A DNA stretch of 64,000 nt, from contig JAUEDM010000001.1 of the NCBI GenBank assembly GCA_033439685.1, positions 4,960,001 to 5,024,000 on the forward strand, given 5' to 3'. The stretch comes from Apodospora peruviana (lineage: Eukaryota > Ascomycota > Sordariomycetes > Sordariales > Lasiosphaeriaceae). Under the pieces are notes generated by a model. The model worked only from the letters and a program-made list of their open reading frames with translations. It had not been told where the DNA came from and did no database searches. A program made the position numbers and the translations under genes. This document shows, one piece after another, positions 11,154 through 22,955 of the stretch (within the stretch, counting starts at the first letter, position 1; each line of letters begins with the position of its first letter).

Positions 11154-11854
11154 ATGTTTGCCGCTGCCACCACCAGACGAGCTGTCCCAGTTCTTCTTCG
11201 ACCTTCATTTGCCGCCTCAGGAAACAGACAACTAACTTCTAGCCTCCAATTCCTTCAACTACGGCCCAAGATGTCTGGCACTCCGGTTTTCACCAAGAAC
11301 GCTGCCCCGCGTATGTGACGGTCCTCTGAGATTATCACTGCTGGAAGAAATACTGACTCGAATCTGACGTAGCTGCGGGCCCCTACGTACGTCCTGTCGT
11401 CTCTCTGGGCTCCCGGGTGTTGTCTGTAGAGATGGATACCTGACAAGAGACCAGTCCCAAGCCATCAAGACGCCGAATGCTATCTACTGCTCTGGCCAGA
11501 TCCCTTGCGACGCCGAGGGCAACCTTGTCGAGGGTACCATCCAGCAGAAGACGGCTGCTTGCATCGCCAACCTGAAGGCCGTCCTCGAGGAGGCCGGATC
11601 ATCGATTGAGAAGGTCGTCAAGGTCAACATCTTCCTCACTGATATGGCAAACTTCGCCGTAAGAATCCCCTCTTTCCTGTCATCACTGTGCACTTGTTAT
11701 AGGCTGAGCTCTAATTAACCCCCGTTGGTACCTGTAGAACATGAATGAGGAATATGCCAAGTGGTTCGTGCACAAGCCGGCCCGGAGCTGTGTTGCCGTG
11801 AAGCAGCTGCCTAAGGCCGTGGATGTCGAGATTGAGTGCATTGCGCTGCCGTGA
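11154..11854 (+). CDS. RidA/YjgF/UK114 family imine deaminase with putative mitochondrial leader form
   Basis: RidA proteins hydrolyse reactive enamine/imine intermediates (for example 2-aminoacrylate) formed by PLP enzymes; yeast has cytosolic Hmf1 and mitochondrial Mmf1. Coding exons end/start at 11310, 11373-11386, 11455-11658 and 11738-11854. From ATG 11271 the product is 124 residues, the family length, with AGPYSQAIKT, IYCSGQIPCD and the C-terminal RSCVAVKQLP..VDVEIECIA. The same frame is open upstream to ATG 11154 and adds 39 residues rich in Arg, Ala, Ser and lacking acids (MFAAATTRRAVPVLLRPSF), a typical mitochondrial presequence. Exon 2 is only 14 nt. All introns have CTGAC- or TTAAC-like branch sites. 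Start at 11154 is given as the longer form; 11271 would give the cytosolic form. Confidence 0.88.
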
Positions 11855-12624
11855 CTAGATGGCCCGCAACCTGAGGCAAGGCTTTGAGTTGACAACAATT
11901 GACCATGATAGTTTGAGCATAGCAACTAGGTGGCAGGAAACTTCGGGGAAGAATTACCCTCGAATATCAAGAGTGATTTTTTCTCAATCACAGTACCTCG
12001 TTCATGAAATGAGAGTTGGTCCAGACCCAGATCCTATTCGGAATTTCGCGGGCATCAGATTTTGTTCCTTCGACAGCTCATGAGTGGACCAGCGAGCACC
12101 GCCGAACGGCTTACGAAGCCCCATAATCCTTTTCCGCTGCAGCTCGTCGGGTGTAACTGCCACATCCAATTACATGTTGCGACTCTTTGTCAGAGAGCTG
12201 AGCTGAGCTCTCCGGCATCCCCGGGCCATTGGGCGCATACTGTCGATTACGCAAGGTGCCAATGTTAGGGGAAAAAGTAGGATTCGTTCAGCTCTATCTC
12301 AATACAGTATGTTCCTTCCTCAATTTTACTCAGACCTCATCCTTCACGCCGACAACACCAAGCAACTCCGTGTTGTGCTGGTGCTAAAAAGTGGAACCAA
12401 AGCTATCGATCATCTCCATCAGATACCTAAGGTAGCTCCCTCGTCCCCAGCGGTGACGTCAATGCTTTTGTTTGTTAATTCGGCCCAACTACAGCGTCTC
12501 GCCCATTCAAGCCGAACTACGTACTTCCACGCGCAATCTAAAAAGGGAGAAGGTTATCAATTCTTTGAGTGGTTGATTTAGCCGGAACATTCTGCAGTGG
12601 TTAAAACACAGATCACTGCAATCA
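11855..12624. other. Intergenic region downstream of the RidA gene
   Basis: Holds the RidA 3' end and the promoter of the next gene. No conserved frame, RNA gene or repeat was found. Confidence 0.45.
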
Positions 12625-13211
12625 ATGGCGCCGTCGACACATTCTCCTGTCAGCGCCAATCGTGGCGATGCCCCTCAAGTTTCGCCTGGCGCACAGTCTG
12701 CTTTCTACAAGGTAAGTCAAAGTCAATCGACGGACCTATAGAGATTGAAGAAAGGTCTCACTCAGCCACCACGTCCCAGAACAAACTGACGAGATTGCAG
12801 ATTATTATGACCCCCATCGTATTCGTCTCCTTCTTGGTTTCCCTTACCGTCGTCGACTTCCGCTACTCGGTGCTCCGCTCGCATTACCATGCCGAAGCAC
12901 AACCAGTAAGCCGCATGCCACGCTGGCTTCACCGGCTGCTCTACCGCTACCGGCAATATCAATATTTGGCTGTGGACGAATACGGGCGCCCGCTTGGTGG
13001 GACCGACGAGTCGAGCGGTGGCGGCGGCGGCCGTCATTGGTACTACCACAGCAAGCAACGGAAGCTCGTCAAGATGGAAGCAGCCGACGCCTTTGAGATC
13101 CGCAGCACTGTGCTCGTATTTCTGGGGCTGTTGGCTCTGTGTCTGGCGTGGGGAGCATGGTGCGCTCTGAGCTGGGGGTTAGCTGTGATGCTACGACTCA
13201 GGAGTTCATGA
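12625..13211 (+). CDS. Small membrane protein, two predicted spans, function unknown
   Basis: Two exons, 12625-12711 and 12801-13211, joined in phase 0 over an 89-nt intron with a CTGAC branch site; 165 residues. I do not recognise a named family. The N-terminal 29 residues are hydrophilic. Span 1 starts right after the splice (PIVFVSFLVSLTVVDF, about residues 34-49), followed by a conserved-looking RYSVLRSHYH and a basic Arg/Tyr-rich segment (RLLYRYRQYQY), a Gly run, and a second long hydrophobic span near residues 135-160 (VLVFLGLLALCLAWGAW). The splice produces a clean transition into the first span, which supports the model. A role in a membrane is all that can be inferred. The gene runs towards the MarR-GNAT gene, whose stop is about 190 bp away. 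Confidence 0.65.
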
Positions 13212-13402
13212 AAGGAGTCATTCTGGGCGGCTGGCTGGGTATCGCCATGGCACAGATGAAGTTTATGGACAAGACTCTTCTTTCTTTTCTAAGAAGAAGG
13301 GAAATTGGTCTCCTAGGTTGTATCCTTCTCGTTCCTCAGGCTCTTATCTCGGCGCCAGGCAAACTCCAAGGATGTATGCCCCTTTCCCCAGCGCTCTGAG
13401 AA

Positions 13403-14461
13403 CTACTTGCCGACCTCTACGAACCCTTCTCTCTCATACAACCGCACCGCCGGCGTCAGCTGGCGCATGGTATACAGTCGACACTCTCGGAATCCAACGC
13501 TGCGGACAAATGCCATGGCCGCCTCGAAGAGCTGTTTCCCCAAGCCCAGCCCCCGCACCGAATCGTCCACGATGAAGGCACGGATTCGCGCAGAGTTTTC
13601 CAGGACCGGGTGCTCGCCGTCGACGTATATCACGCCCACGATTTGCTCTACCGCGGGCATATTTGGGTCTCGGGCTGGGGTTGTCCGGATTGCTGCCCAC
13701 ACTTTATTCACTGGGTTGTGGAGCCGCGCCAGAAGCTCGCCGAGCCCAGTTGCCAGGCTTGAATCAAATTCTCTACCCCACCCGAAGGCTGCCGAGTAGA
13801 AATACAGATGCATCTCCAGCGTGCGGCCGAGGATGTTGGGCCGGTAGCCCGGGACAATGGTCACAGCAGGGAATAGGGGTGGAGCAGGTGATCGCGCAGG
13901 TCTCGCACTCGGTGTGATCTCAGGGGTGGGTTTTGCCTCGCTGAGCCTCACCATCTCCAAAGAAGCTGCGTAGAGCTGGAATGCGGTCGTTATATCGGTG
14001 CCGGAGCTCGGATGCGCGACTTGCAGCGCCTTATTGACCTAGTTCTGTGCGTACGCATTGATGTCGTTCAGGGTCTGCAGCCCAGTTGATGTAAGGCAGT
14101 ACTTGTCCTCCGATGCCTCGTCACCGCTGGCGGCTGCAAGGTTGGATTGGGTAGGCGAGGGCCGTACAGTCATGATATCGCCGCTTACGGCGAGTTTAGC
14201 CACGATGCGCCTCAGCTCTTTGGGCGAGACCTGCAGTTCGGTGCAGAATTCTGAGAAGGTACGGACCGGGCCGTGGTCGGCGATCTCGATCAGGCAGTGT
14301 ACAGCAGCCGGTGAGAGGGCCGAGCCGGCAAACTTGGGCCGCAGGAAGCCCCATTCCCGGACGAGCTTCCGCGATGCGGCGCGCAGAGAGAGGACAGGGT
14401 CGTCCATGGCCTCTATGTCTGGTGTTGAGGAGTTACCAGGCCACTTGATAGTAGCGTCCAT
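13403..14461 (-). pseudogene. MarR-type winged-helix + GNAT acetyltransferase fusion, broken by one in-frame TAG
   Basis: One continuous 353-codon frame on the minus strand is cut by a single TAG at 14041-14039. The upstream 140 codons are a MarR-like winged helix (LSPAAVHCLIEIADHGPV, SPKELRRIVAKLAVSGDI); the downstream part is a GNAT fold with the acetyl-CoA loop VRGLGLGKQL and the tail VRLYEREGFVEVG. MarR-GNAT fusions are a known architecture, and the two halves here meet in the same frame through AYAQN-stop-VNKALQ, where CAG (Gln) would fit. No intron with usable ends and correct phase removes the stop. A nonsense mutation (C to T) is the simplest reading; readthrough or separate translation of the halves remains possible. 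All other signs (motifs, frame) are intact, so any inactivation is recent. Confidence 0.75.
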
Positions 14462-15684
14462 GATATCAATAAGGTGGTTACGGTCTGAAAGATAATTAAT
14501 ATCTCAGCCAAGCTGCTGGGCTTCTTTCTTTTTTGTTGCGAAATACCTAATATGACTCTTAATCCGGATACCTGGTAACGAAGATGGGGAGAAAATGCAC
14601 TGTTGCATCCCTGCCTTTCGTTTGACATTGGACTCACTCAGATAAAAAAAGATCTCGGGGACCAATCAAGCAGCCATGATCCACGCCCAATGTATTGCCA
14701 TCGAGTTAGCAAGCATGTTGTTGGGAGCTGCCTGGGACCTACCTAGGTAGAGCTCAGAGCACAAGATGATAGTATCGATGGACTTGCACTTGGTCGCTTC
14801 TTCAAAACCTCGAAATAAGGTGCTGACCGGAGTCGGACTTGAGAAGATCGGATGGTCTCATAATCCCGATGGCGAAGAGAGCCTCATCTTCCATTTCCAG
14901 GTTGTTATACGATTGTTTCAGCACCGGGCACCAGCTGACTGACGTTTCTTCCCCAGCTTCACCATCGTCTGATGGAAAATGAGCTGCTCCGTATCCCGTA
15001 GGCATACGGATCGTAAGGAGGGATAAATCCCCCGAACGCCGCTACAGGTGCGTGTTCGGTGGCGCTCCACTTTCCAAGCCTGCACCCCGGGCCGAGGAGG
15101 CATGCCCCACCAGTGGTTTCTCTAGTAGATACCTACGGTAACCATACGCTATTCGAATGTCAAACAAAAACCAAATATCCTGTTTCATCACGTCCGTCCA
15201 TTGCTTCCCCGCGCGAGTCGGAAAGGCAATTGGGCCGAATCCCAGGTCAAGATACGAAATGGATCCGTCAGAAATTCTGTGCAATTGAGGACGTCTGGTC
15301 TGGCCTTGGGGTCGTCTTCCTTTATACGGAATACTGCTTGCCTCCTGCATTCTCAAAGCGATTTCAGATCAATCTATTCCTTCTTGGACTGAAACTTGCT
15401 CCCAAAGGAGGATAAGGTACGGAAAGGTTGGCTCCAAACATATGAGAGATTTCGGTACCCAAGTCAAGGCCACGATAGCGAGAACGAGAACGATATATAT
15501 CCCCGAGCGAACGTGTCTGAGACATGTGGTACTAGGTATTCGCCTCCTCGTCATCCCGTCGGTCGCCTCCTCCCTGCTCCGCTTCAGCAATCATACACCT
15601 ATATACCTTATCAACGGACACCCTACCCGGTACCGTGACGACGTCCTTGTAGAATAGAGGACAAGTCATCCGCCGCTCTTCACC
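14462..15684. other. Divergent promoter region between the MarR-GNAT gene and the P450 gene
   Basis: Intergenic DNA carrying two divergent promoters. Only frames of up to about 118 codons, none with a domain. No TATA box, repeat or RNA gene could be called with confidence. Confidence 0.45.
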
Positions 15685-17468
15685 ATGGTCCTCCCATATC
15701 GCTTGATCTCGGCCATCTCGCTCGGCGCCAGCTACTTTCTGTCGTTGCCTAACGCGCCCATCTTGCCAATATCGGGATTTGTCACGACTTTCACTACGTT
15801 ATGGGCTCTTCAGTTTCTACTGTGGGCCCTGTGGAGTGTTGTACTCTACCCAAAGGTCTTTTCACCTCATATTGGGCTTCCTGAGCCAGAGGGCAATGCC
15901 TTTTTTATTGGCCAGTACAAGGAGATAATCCGCAATCCCACCGGGACGCCTATGCTGAAATGGTGTGTACATGCTTTACATCAAGGATAGTGGAATCCAA
16001 CGGCCCATGTCGGGTATACTGACAGCTGTCAAGGATCAACTCAATACCAAACAATGGACTTATCCGATATCTAGGCCTCTTCAACCAAGAGAGGCTGTTA
16101 ATCACGTCACCCGAGGCTCTCTCCGAAGTCCTGGTCACAAAGAGCTACCACTTCCAGAAGCCCGGCCATGTTAGATACACGCTCGGGCGTATCTTGGGCG
16201 TGGGCGTCCTGCTAGCCGAGGGTGACGAACACAAGTCGCAACGAAGAAAGCTGCTGCCGGCATTTGCCTTTAGGCACATCAAGGATCTTTACCCCTTGTT
16301 CTGGAGAAAAGCGCAAGAGGGCGTAGAGGCCATGACGGAGCAGATCCTGACGGACGCTGCAAAGGGCCGCAAAAAGGAAATCTCAGCCGAGACCGAGGAG
16401 GCCACCACAGGCATAAGGCCCGACACGGCCGTCATTGAGGCGGGAGGATGGGCTTCGCGCATCACCCTCGACATTATCGGTATCACGGGACTGGGCCGCG
16501 ATTTCGGCGCCATCAAGGACCCGAACAACGAACTTAACCAGACATACCAGCATCTGTTCAAGCCGACTAAGCAGGCGCGAATTTTGAACCTGCTGAGCAT
16601 GTTCTTCGTCCCCGGCTGGCTTATCAATATGCTTCCTGTCCAACGCAACGGCGACATACAAAGCGCAGCCAACTTCATCCGGGCCACATGTGCCGACTTG
16701 ATCGAGGAGAAGAAACAGAAACTGGCGCGCAAGGAGTTGGTGGATGTCGACATTCTATCTGTTGCGCTCGAATCGAGCGGCTTTACCGACGGGAACCTGA
16801 TCGATCAGCTGATGACGTTTCTGGCCGCCGGCCATGAGACGACTGCCTCGTCCATGACGTGGGCCATCTATCTTCTTGCCAAGCACCGCCATGTTCAGGA
16901 TCGCCTGCGGGCCGAGGTGCGCGAGCGCCTCCCATCCATCGCTGGCGGCGACGGCTCCTCAACCGTGTCCAGCATGGACATTGACCACATGCCCTTTCTC
17001 AACGCCGTGTGCAACGAGGTCCTGCGCTACTTCAGCCCCGTGCCCCTTACTCTTCGCCAGGCCGTGTGCGACACCAGCATCCAGGGACACTTCGTCGCCA
17101 AGGGTACCAGCATCACGTTGGTGCCCTGGGCCATCAACAAATCGGAGAGCATGTGGGGGCCCGACGCGCTGCAGTTCAACCCGGACAGATGGATGCTCAA
17201 GGGCGAGGGTGACAAGCACGCGGCCAGCGGAGGTGCGAAGAGCAACTTTGCGTTTATGACGTTTTTACATGGCCCGCGCAGCTGTATCGGCCAATCGTTT
17301 GCAAAAGCCGAGTTCGCCTGCCTGCTCGCCGCCTGGATTGGTCGCTTCTCGTTTGAGCTGGACAATAAAGAGATGGCGGACGAGAAAAAGCTTGAGATCA
17401 AGGGCGGTGTGACGGCCAGGCCGGCCCGGGGATTACATGTTAGGGCTACGGTTATTGATGGTTGGTAA
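15685..17468 (+). CDS. Cytochrome P450 monooxygenase
   Basis: Haem-thiolate monooxygenase, probably ER-anchored by hydrophobic N-terminal segments (ALQFLLWALWSVVLY). Exons 15685-15962 and 16034-17468 join over a 71-nt intron (CTGAC branch 12 nt before the AG), giving 570 residues and restoring W-INSIPNNGLIRYLGLFN, a common lead-in of this P450 type. Visible motifs: I-helix AGHETT at about 357-362, K-helix EVLR at about 421, PERF-type region FNPDRW, and haem loop FLHGPRSCIG with Cys about 510. The start is the ATG that opens the hydrophobic N-terminus (CACCATGG context). Substrate cannot be told; no P450 reductase, PKS or other biosynthetic gene is next to it, so a lone catabolic or detoxifying enzyme is as likely as a secondary-metabolism one. 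Confidence 0.92.
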
Positions 17469-19629
17469 GGTTAGTCAACGGCAGGGTAGGTCTGGTTATT
17501 GGCAGCATATGTACTTGAGCGCTGAGGCGTAGTTTAAATTACAGCCATGAGATTTTGCTGAGAGGGCTTGGCTTATGTCTTAGTGTATCAGGTAGTTTGG
17601 AGACTTTTGTATATTGGGTACGTCCGTACTGATTTCATTGTTTGTACAGGATCAAGAATGTGCTATTCACGAGCGATATGACATCCGGCTTGGTTGGGGA
17701 GAGTCCATTATGGTGATGTTCATTTGGTTGTTCATGACTGGCGGTAGTAGCAACAACGGACGAATACTTTGGTCTGTGCAAACGGGACGGCGGTAAGGGT
17801 CGTCCATCGGCATATGCACGGCAGGAGAGAGACGGAGGCGGGCCGGACCAAGGTGAACCGTGTGCACTGACTTCTTTCCTCCGTGATGGAAGGAGGGGAA
17901 CCCTTACCAACTTTCTGCCTTTGTTGCTGCAGGCACGGCATATGCGAACCTAACTTGGCTCACTTAAGGTGTCGTAGCCAGTATGAGTAGAAGCAAGGAA
18001 AGCAGCAGTTGCTGTCCAGTCGTACGTACCTGCATTAACTTGCTTTTTAGCTGAGATTCCACCAGAGGAAGAGAAAATCCCCCATATGTCAAGGAAAGGG
18101 AGAGAACGACTACGTTTGGTACTTGCCCGCTCAAGCCAGCACTTTCCCTTGACAGCCATTTAAGTAGGGCTGTGCCTGCCGTTGGTACAAGATCCCCGGG
18201 GGGGATCCGTCCGTACAAGACAAGAGACTCGGACTTGTGTGGTTGGTGAAACAGTCTGCAAATAGTAACAAGGCGAGGAAAGCACTGGTGATCCCTTAAC
18301 CACCATGATATAAAGACGGGAGCACGCAAGGATGGGGGTTCGAAACATGAAACGGTCAGTGCCCAGTTCTCGTTCTCAAGAGGGGGAGGGTCTCCCGCCC
18401 CTCCCCTCCCCGCAATCGAATTATAATATACATCCAACTTTGTTTCATGATAACTGATCCCGAAGCAAACCTGGAAGGCAACACACGGGTGGCTGCCGCG
18501 ACCTGGGCCCGTGCTTAGGGCCGATTTGTTGGCCACCGCGGGCTTGGTTCTTAGCCTGCCTGGATTTACAAAGGGTTTCTCTCGTCTTGGTGAGAATGAA
18601 GTCGTAGACACGGTAGACACTGGTGGGAGCAAAGACGGAACGGACGGCACACACGGTTTGTATGGAGCATTGAATGCTTTAGCCCTCTAATTAAGTTCGC
18701 CTTGCACATAACAGCAGCAGAAGAAACAGCTATAATATTCACCATGGTTTAGTTAGCCGCGGCCGTGCCCTGCGTTATTAGTTAGTTTGGCGTAATGTCG
18801 AAAGCACCGAGCACCCACCGCCGGTTGACGATGAGGCCGACGATAGTGTTGCTCTTTAAGAGATTGTGGTCAAAGTGTAGATAGACTTGCATGAACACAG
18901 TGGGAAAGACGAACTGCCTACGATTCGTCCATGCTGCTCCCACCGGCTTCGGAACAAGGGACGCCGCTGATGTTATCGAGACTCGACAGACGACCAAGCG
19001 GCAGGATGTCGTGCATAATACCCCGTAGAGCATGCGGTGTAATCCTCCTCTCCCTGAATCCGATCGGGTGAGACATGCGTTATCACGCACCCATAAGAGT
19101 CTCGGCAATCGGAAGATACACAATCAACTGGTGGCGTAGAGGTATCTTGAGATGTAATACACCTAGTTCGGTAAAGGTGATTTCTCGGGCTGTTTTCGGC
19201 TTATGCTCCGTCTCTCCTTGGAAACATCTCACAAGCCAGAGCAGAGTAGACGAGGAGACATAGACAAGAGTCATGAATTTCATGTGAAAGAAACATAACA
19301 TAAATCTGCGCTACTGCGAGTCCCGAGCAAAATAATAGCTAAAGGAGGCGTGCGTGAGAAGGGTGGCTTTCTAACTTCCCCTCTGGGATATCATGATGAT
19401 AATCGAAGCCAACGGCAAAAAAGCCAAACCAAGCTAAACCAAACCAGCCCCGTAGACACCACTTCATTTACCAAGGCTTCCCTTGGTCCGCACGTAAATC
19501 CAGTAGACGCCAAAACCTAACCGTGACCAGCCTTTCACCAACCTGTATCGGAATGCCCCAAGTCCAAACCAACCTGTATAGTAGATGTGATGCAATGGAA
19601 TAGAAAAGTATAGAGAGAAGCAAAAAAGA
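17469..19629. other. Long gene-poor region
   Basis: About 2.2 kb between the convergent P450 and Myb-like genes. The longest frame (17964-18650, minus, 228 codons) has no domain, an irregular composition and no homology I recognise; not called. No repeat or transposon sequence is evident. Confidence 0.4.
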
Positions 19630-20502
19630 TCACCTCCAAGTGCCATGAAGCTTACTCCGCCTACTACTACGCTTGATCCCGACATCACCATTAATCATCA
19701 AACTCTTCCATCTCCGCCCGACACTGCCGCGGTCCTTACCCAGGCTCCGCGCGCAGTCCTGCCAGTCCGACTTTGTCAACTTTAGCTTCTCCAGCACCAG
19801 CTCGACCAGAATGCGATCCTCCTCGGTGCTCCACGTCTCTCCGTCGACTTCCACCACGACGTCGGTTCCGCTTCCCTCAACTACCGAGCTGCTGTGGTTC
19901 GCGTCGCCGAATACGTTCTGGATGTGAAGCCCATGGTAGTCGGACCGTTCTAGGCCGAGAGGTATGATTTCAGGCGCGAGCCGCGACCGTTTCGGCGTCT
20001 GCGGTCTCGACTGTGGACGAGGTTGTTCGGGTTCTTCCGGCGCATCCATCTCCAACTCGCTCTCCACGTCGTTGTCGTCACGTCCTCTGTCGTCGTCGAG
20101 CGCGCGGCGGCGCTTGTTGGGACCTCTTGTCGGGGCCGAGCGCTTGACGATCCGTTTTCTTGTCGGCCCCGTCGTGTCGCCGTTTGCTCCGTCGGCAGGC
20201 TTGCGGGAGCGAAGACGCAGCTTCATCGGCGAGGGTGCATGTGCCATGGGCGGGGTGGGCAGTTGCGCGTGCGATGAAGTCGGCGGGGTGATGGGTTCGG
20301 CAGCCTCAAGCGCGGCAGGCATGGGCATGGGCGGCGACATGAGCAGCGACTGCAGGGAGCGGCATGTGGTAAAGATATTACCGATGGCAGTATGGGCCGA
20401 GAGCTGAGGCGGACTGGCGGGGGGAGAAGAGAAGAGGGCCGTCTGGAGGCGGGTGAGCGGTGGTTGCGACGCGTCGCAGGATAGGGCGGATGGCAGCAAC
20501 AT
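19630..20502 (-). CDS. Myb/SANT-like DNA-binding protein
   Basis: Single-exon 290-residue protein, probably nuclear. The C-terminal part has a Myb/SANT repeat at about residues 218-268: TWSTEEDRILVELVLEKLKL, followed by DWQDCARSLGKDRGSVGRRW, with the spaced Trp residues of the fold. The middle is basic and Pro-rich (RKRIVKRSAP, RGPNKRRRA), a likely nuclear-localisation region, followed by an acidic patch (DVESELEMDAPEEPE). The N-terminal 100 residues are Pro/Ala-rich and low in complexity. It ends with a basic tail (KRSSRRSKLHG). Start is the first ATG of the frame; a downstream Met is possible. Target genes unknown. Confidence 0.7.
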   Translation of the reverse strand: MLLPSALSCDASQPPLTRLQTALFSSPPASPPQLSAHTAIGNIFTTCRSLQSLLMSPPMPMPAALEAAEPITPPTSSHAQLPTPPMAHAPSPMKLRLRSRKPADGANGDTTGPTRKRIVKRSAPTRGPNKRRRALDDDRGRDDNDVESELEMDAPEEPEQPRPQSRPQTPKRSRLAPEIIPLGLERSDYHGLHIQNVFGDANHSSSVVEGSGTDVVVEVDGETWSTEEDRILVELVLEKLKLTKSDWQDCARSLGKDRGSVGRRWKSLMINGDVGIKRSSRRSKLHGTWR

Positions 20503-22583
20503 GGTTGTGATTTTAAGGTTCGCGCGATCGATACACGGATGGGCTTGTCTGCAACGGACCTCGACAGATTTTTGTAATCGCCCAAGATTCGGTTTGGTCT
20601 CGATGAGGTAACTTGGTAGGACACGGTGTGGCTAAAATGCGAAGAGAGAAGAAGCGCGGGACGGGGACGAAGCAGTTTGCGACAAGCGAGGATGGAATGC
20701 GCTTTGGGTCGCACGGCGCGGGAAACGGTGCGCCGCCCGGGCAAAACAGGTTTCTCCAAGATCGCACAGCGTTGTAGGTTGTGAAGCTGCAATTTTTAAT
20801 GGTATCGTATCATGTGCGCGATTGGCAAATTCGTTGCGATGGCGCGGGTCGTGGTTAAGTTGTGCGAGAGCAGAGGAGATCCGAGTAAAGGTGAACGGTG
20901 AAGAGCGGGTGGAAGCTTTTCCACCTTTTGACGGGGGGGGGGGGACCGCTGGAGCACTGCTGGAGACCTGGGGGACCGACCAACAGGAGGAACACCAAGA
21001 GGAACACGGGTGTAAATGCACCTAATAACGGCGAACGGGTGCTGGGTTTAAAGTGGGCCACATGACAAGACGAACAGGGAGCCATGGTGTGCCAAGTGCA
21101 GTAAGTGCAGGCTGACCAATGGAGGAGAAGCTGGAGGCTGCAGGTTGCCCCCTCCTGCCTTGGGGTCGCAGTGGGCTGCAAGCCCTCATGCAAGCACTGC
21201 GGGCACTCAACAAGAGCGACGAAATCAATCCGGACAGAGAGGGTCAGGGTCCTCGTCTCGTCTTGCGCTCGTCGTCGTCCTCAAGCTTACGAAAAGAAAT
21301 GCGGTACAACCAGCAGCACCTCGAGAGACTGTGTCGCCAAAACATGCCCGGTTTCCTATTTAACTCTCCAACCAAGTGGAACTGCCTCTATCTTCTCCTG
21401 ACGCATCATTGGTTACTCGCCATCGTTGTAGGTCGCACCCGAAGAGCGTTGAACTGTCGTCCAAAGTCCGTCCTGCCTTGCATTGGCGGTCTGGCAGGCA
21501 AGTCCTCCCTCTCCTGAGACCGCCCACCTCGGTGATGCGCCTCCAAGGTAAACCTCTACCAACTACTATTCCGGCTCGCTCGGATCACGGGTAATATGCC
21601 AGGTCATAAGAGACACTGAGCCGGGTTTTGTCCCTGATGATCAAAAAGATAGAGGATGGTTCGTGCAGGGTGCTGGGCTGAGCCATCAACCACACCACCT
21701 TTACCCGGCCAGGACTCTGATTACAATCTATAACATTATATCACGGTGCATTCTCAGCTTGCCGGCTACGGGCTGGAGGACCTCAAAGATACCGAGCTCC
21801 AAACGCTCTGGTACATGTCCGGACTGTCAGTTACATATGCCCATGGGTGGTCATACAATCAATAATGCCATGACAGAACCTATCGGCAGTGTCGCTGATC
21901 ATGACGACGCTCCGGGGGGTAACCTTGGTCTTCTTGTGAACACAACCTGGAAGGCACCATACTTGCGATCGACCACCACGAAAGGGGGTTATGATGTCGG
22001 CGGTCCAAGCCGATGCTCTTGTTGCAATTTAACGCAGTGCACATGATGCATCCCCGACCTTCACTACGAACGAGACATCCAAGCACAGGGTGTGTGAGTG
22101 GGGACATGTTAAAGAGGGGAGGTCTGCGATGCACTCCATGTACGACCATCGTGTCTCGCGAGTGAGCCCGGTGTCGTTGGCTTCCTCCTTCCCGCCATGT
22201 CCCCGAGACTCGTGCAAAAAGAGACAGAGGAGCACTATGGATCCTTATGATTGTCCTTCCCTGCTTTACCTGGAGCCCTGGAATCGTGCCGTGACTAAGT
22301 TCGGCCATCCAGCACCCCACGAAATCCGGGGCGGGTCGAGTCAAGAAATAGGTAGGCTCTAAGATAAGGGTTCAAACGGTTGAGCTGCAAGCCATTGACA
22401 AATGCAGGAATCTGCACGGCACTCGATCAACTTTTAGGTTCTTCATTGGATATGTGTCTTGATAACCGATTGCAATGGCTCCATCATAAATCCCCGGTTT
22501 TTGCTGCAGCCGCCAGCACAACATGTATCCGTTAATATTCGAGAGGTGGGAAGTGGCGGGGGCGGGCAGAGACAGAGTCAGAA

Positions 22584-22618
22584 GTTCGAGGTTCGAGGTT
22601 CGAGGTTCGAGGTTCGAG
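22584..22618 (+). repeat. Tandem 7-bp repeat, five copies of GTTCGAG
   Basis: Five perfect head-to-tail copies of GTTCGAG, read directly. No flanking target-site duplication or gene association is evident; looks like a minisatellite produced by slippage. Confidence 0.9.
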
Positions 22619-22955
22619 GTCGTGACGCGTCGACACGCCAAATAGACGCGAAACAGTCGCGACAGAGTTAAATTACAAAATCGAATTGTCCAATCAGCAT
22701 TGAGTGCCTTGGAGGGGTGCCCTGGATGCTGATTGGCGTGCTCTGCTGCTGACCCTTGTGCGGAGTGTACGGTGCGGCGCCGGGTCCCTGCTTTGCGCTA
22801 TGATCGTTAGTTGGCTCCCGAGAGTTTTCCGAAGCTTAAGACAACCTGAACAGTTGCAATTGTCGACATATCGGCTCGACAGGTGGTTGCCGGATGGGAG
22901 GGTGTGGTCAGAACTCGTCTGAGATTCTGGCAGTTTTTGGCACCTCAGTTGCTGC

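Noticed and set aside
14039..14041. Programmed stop-codon readthrough at the MarR-GNAT TAG
   Set aside because: The following bases (GTC) do not match the known fungal TGA-CTA readthrough context, so mutation is simpler; kept only as an open alternative.
14000..14060. An intron removing the MarR-GNAT stop
   Set aside because: Candidate GT donors (in GCGTACGC and GGTCTGCAG) paired with nearby AGs are either too short or put the GNAT half out of frame.
17964..18650. 228-codon minus-strand frame
   Set aside because: No domain or splice support; irregular composition in a gene-poor area.
20933..20944. Poly-G run as a possible functional element
   Set aside because: A lone homopolymer in non-coding DNA with no flanking G-runs to make a quadruplex.
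22584..22618. Possible CRISPR-like or attachment repeat
   Set aside because: Units are 7 bp with no spacers, and the genome is eukaryotic; a simple tandem repeat.
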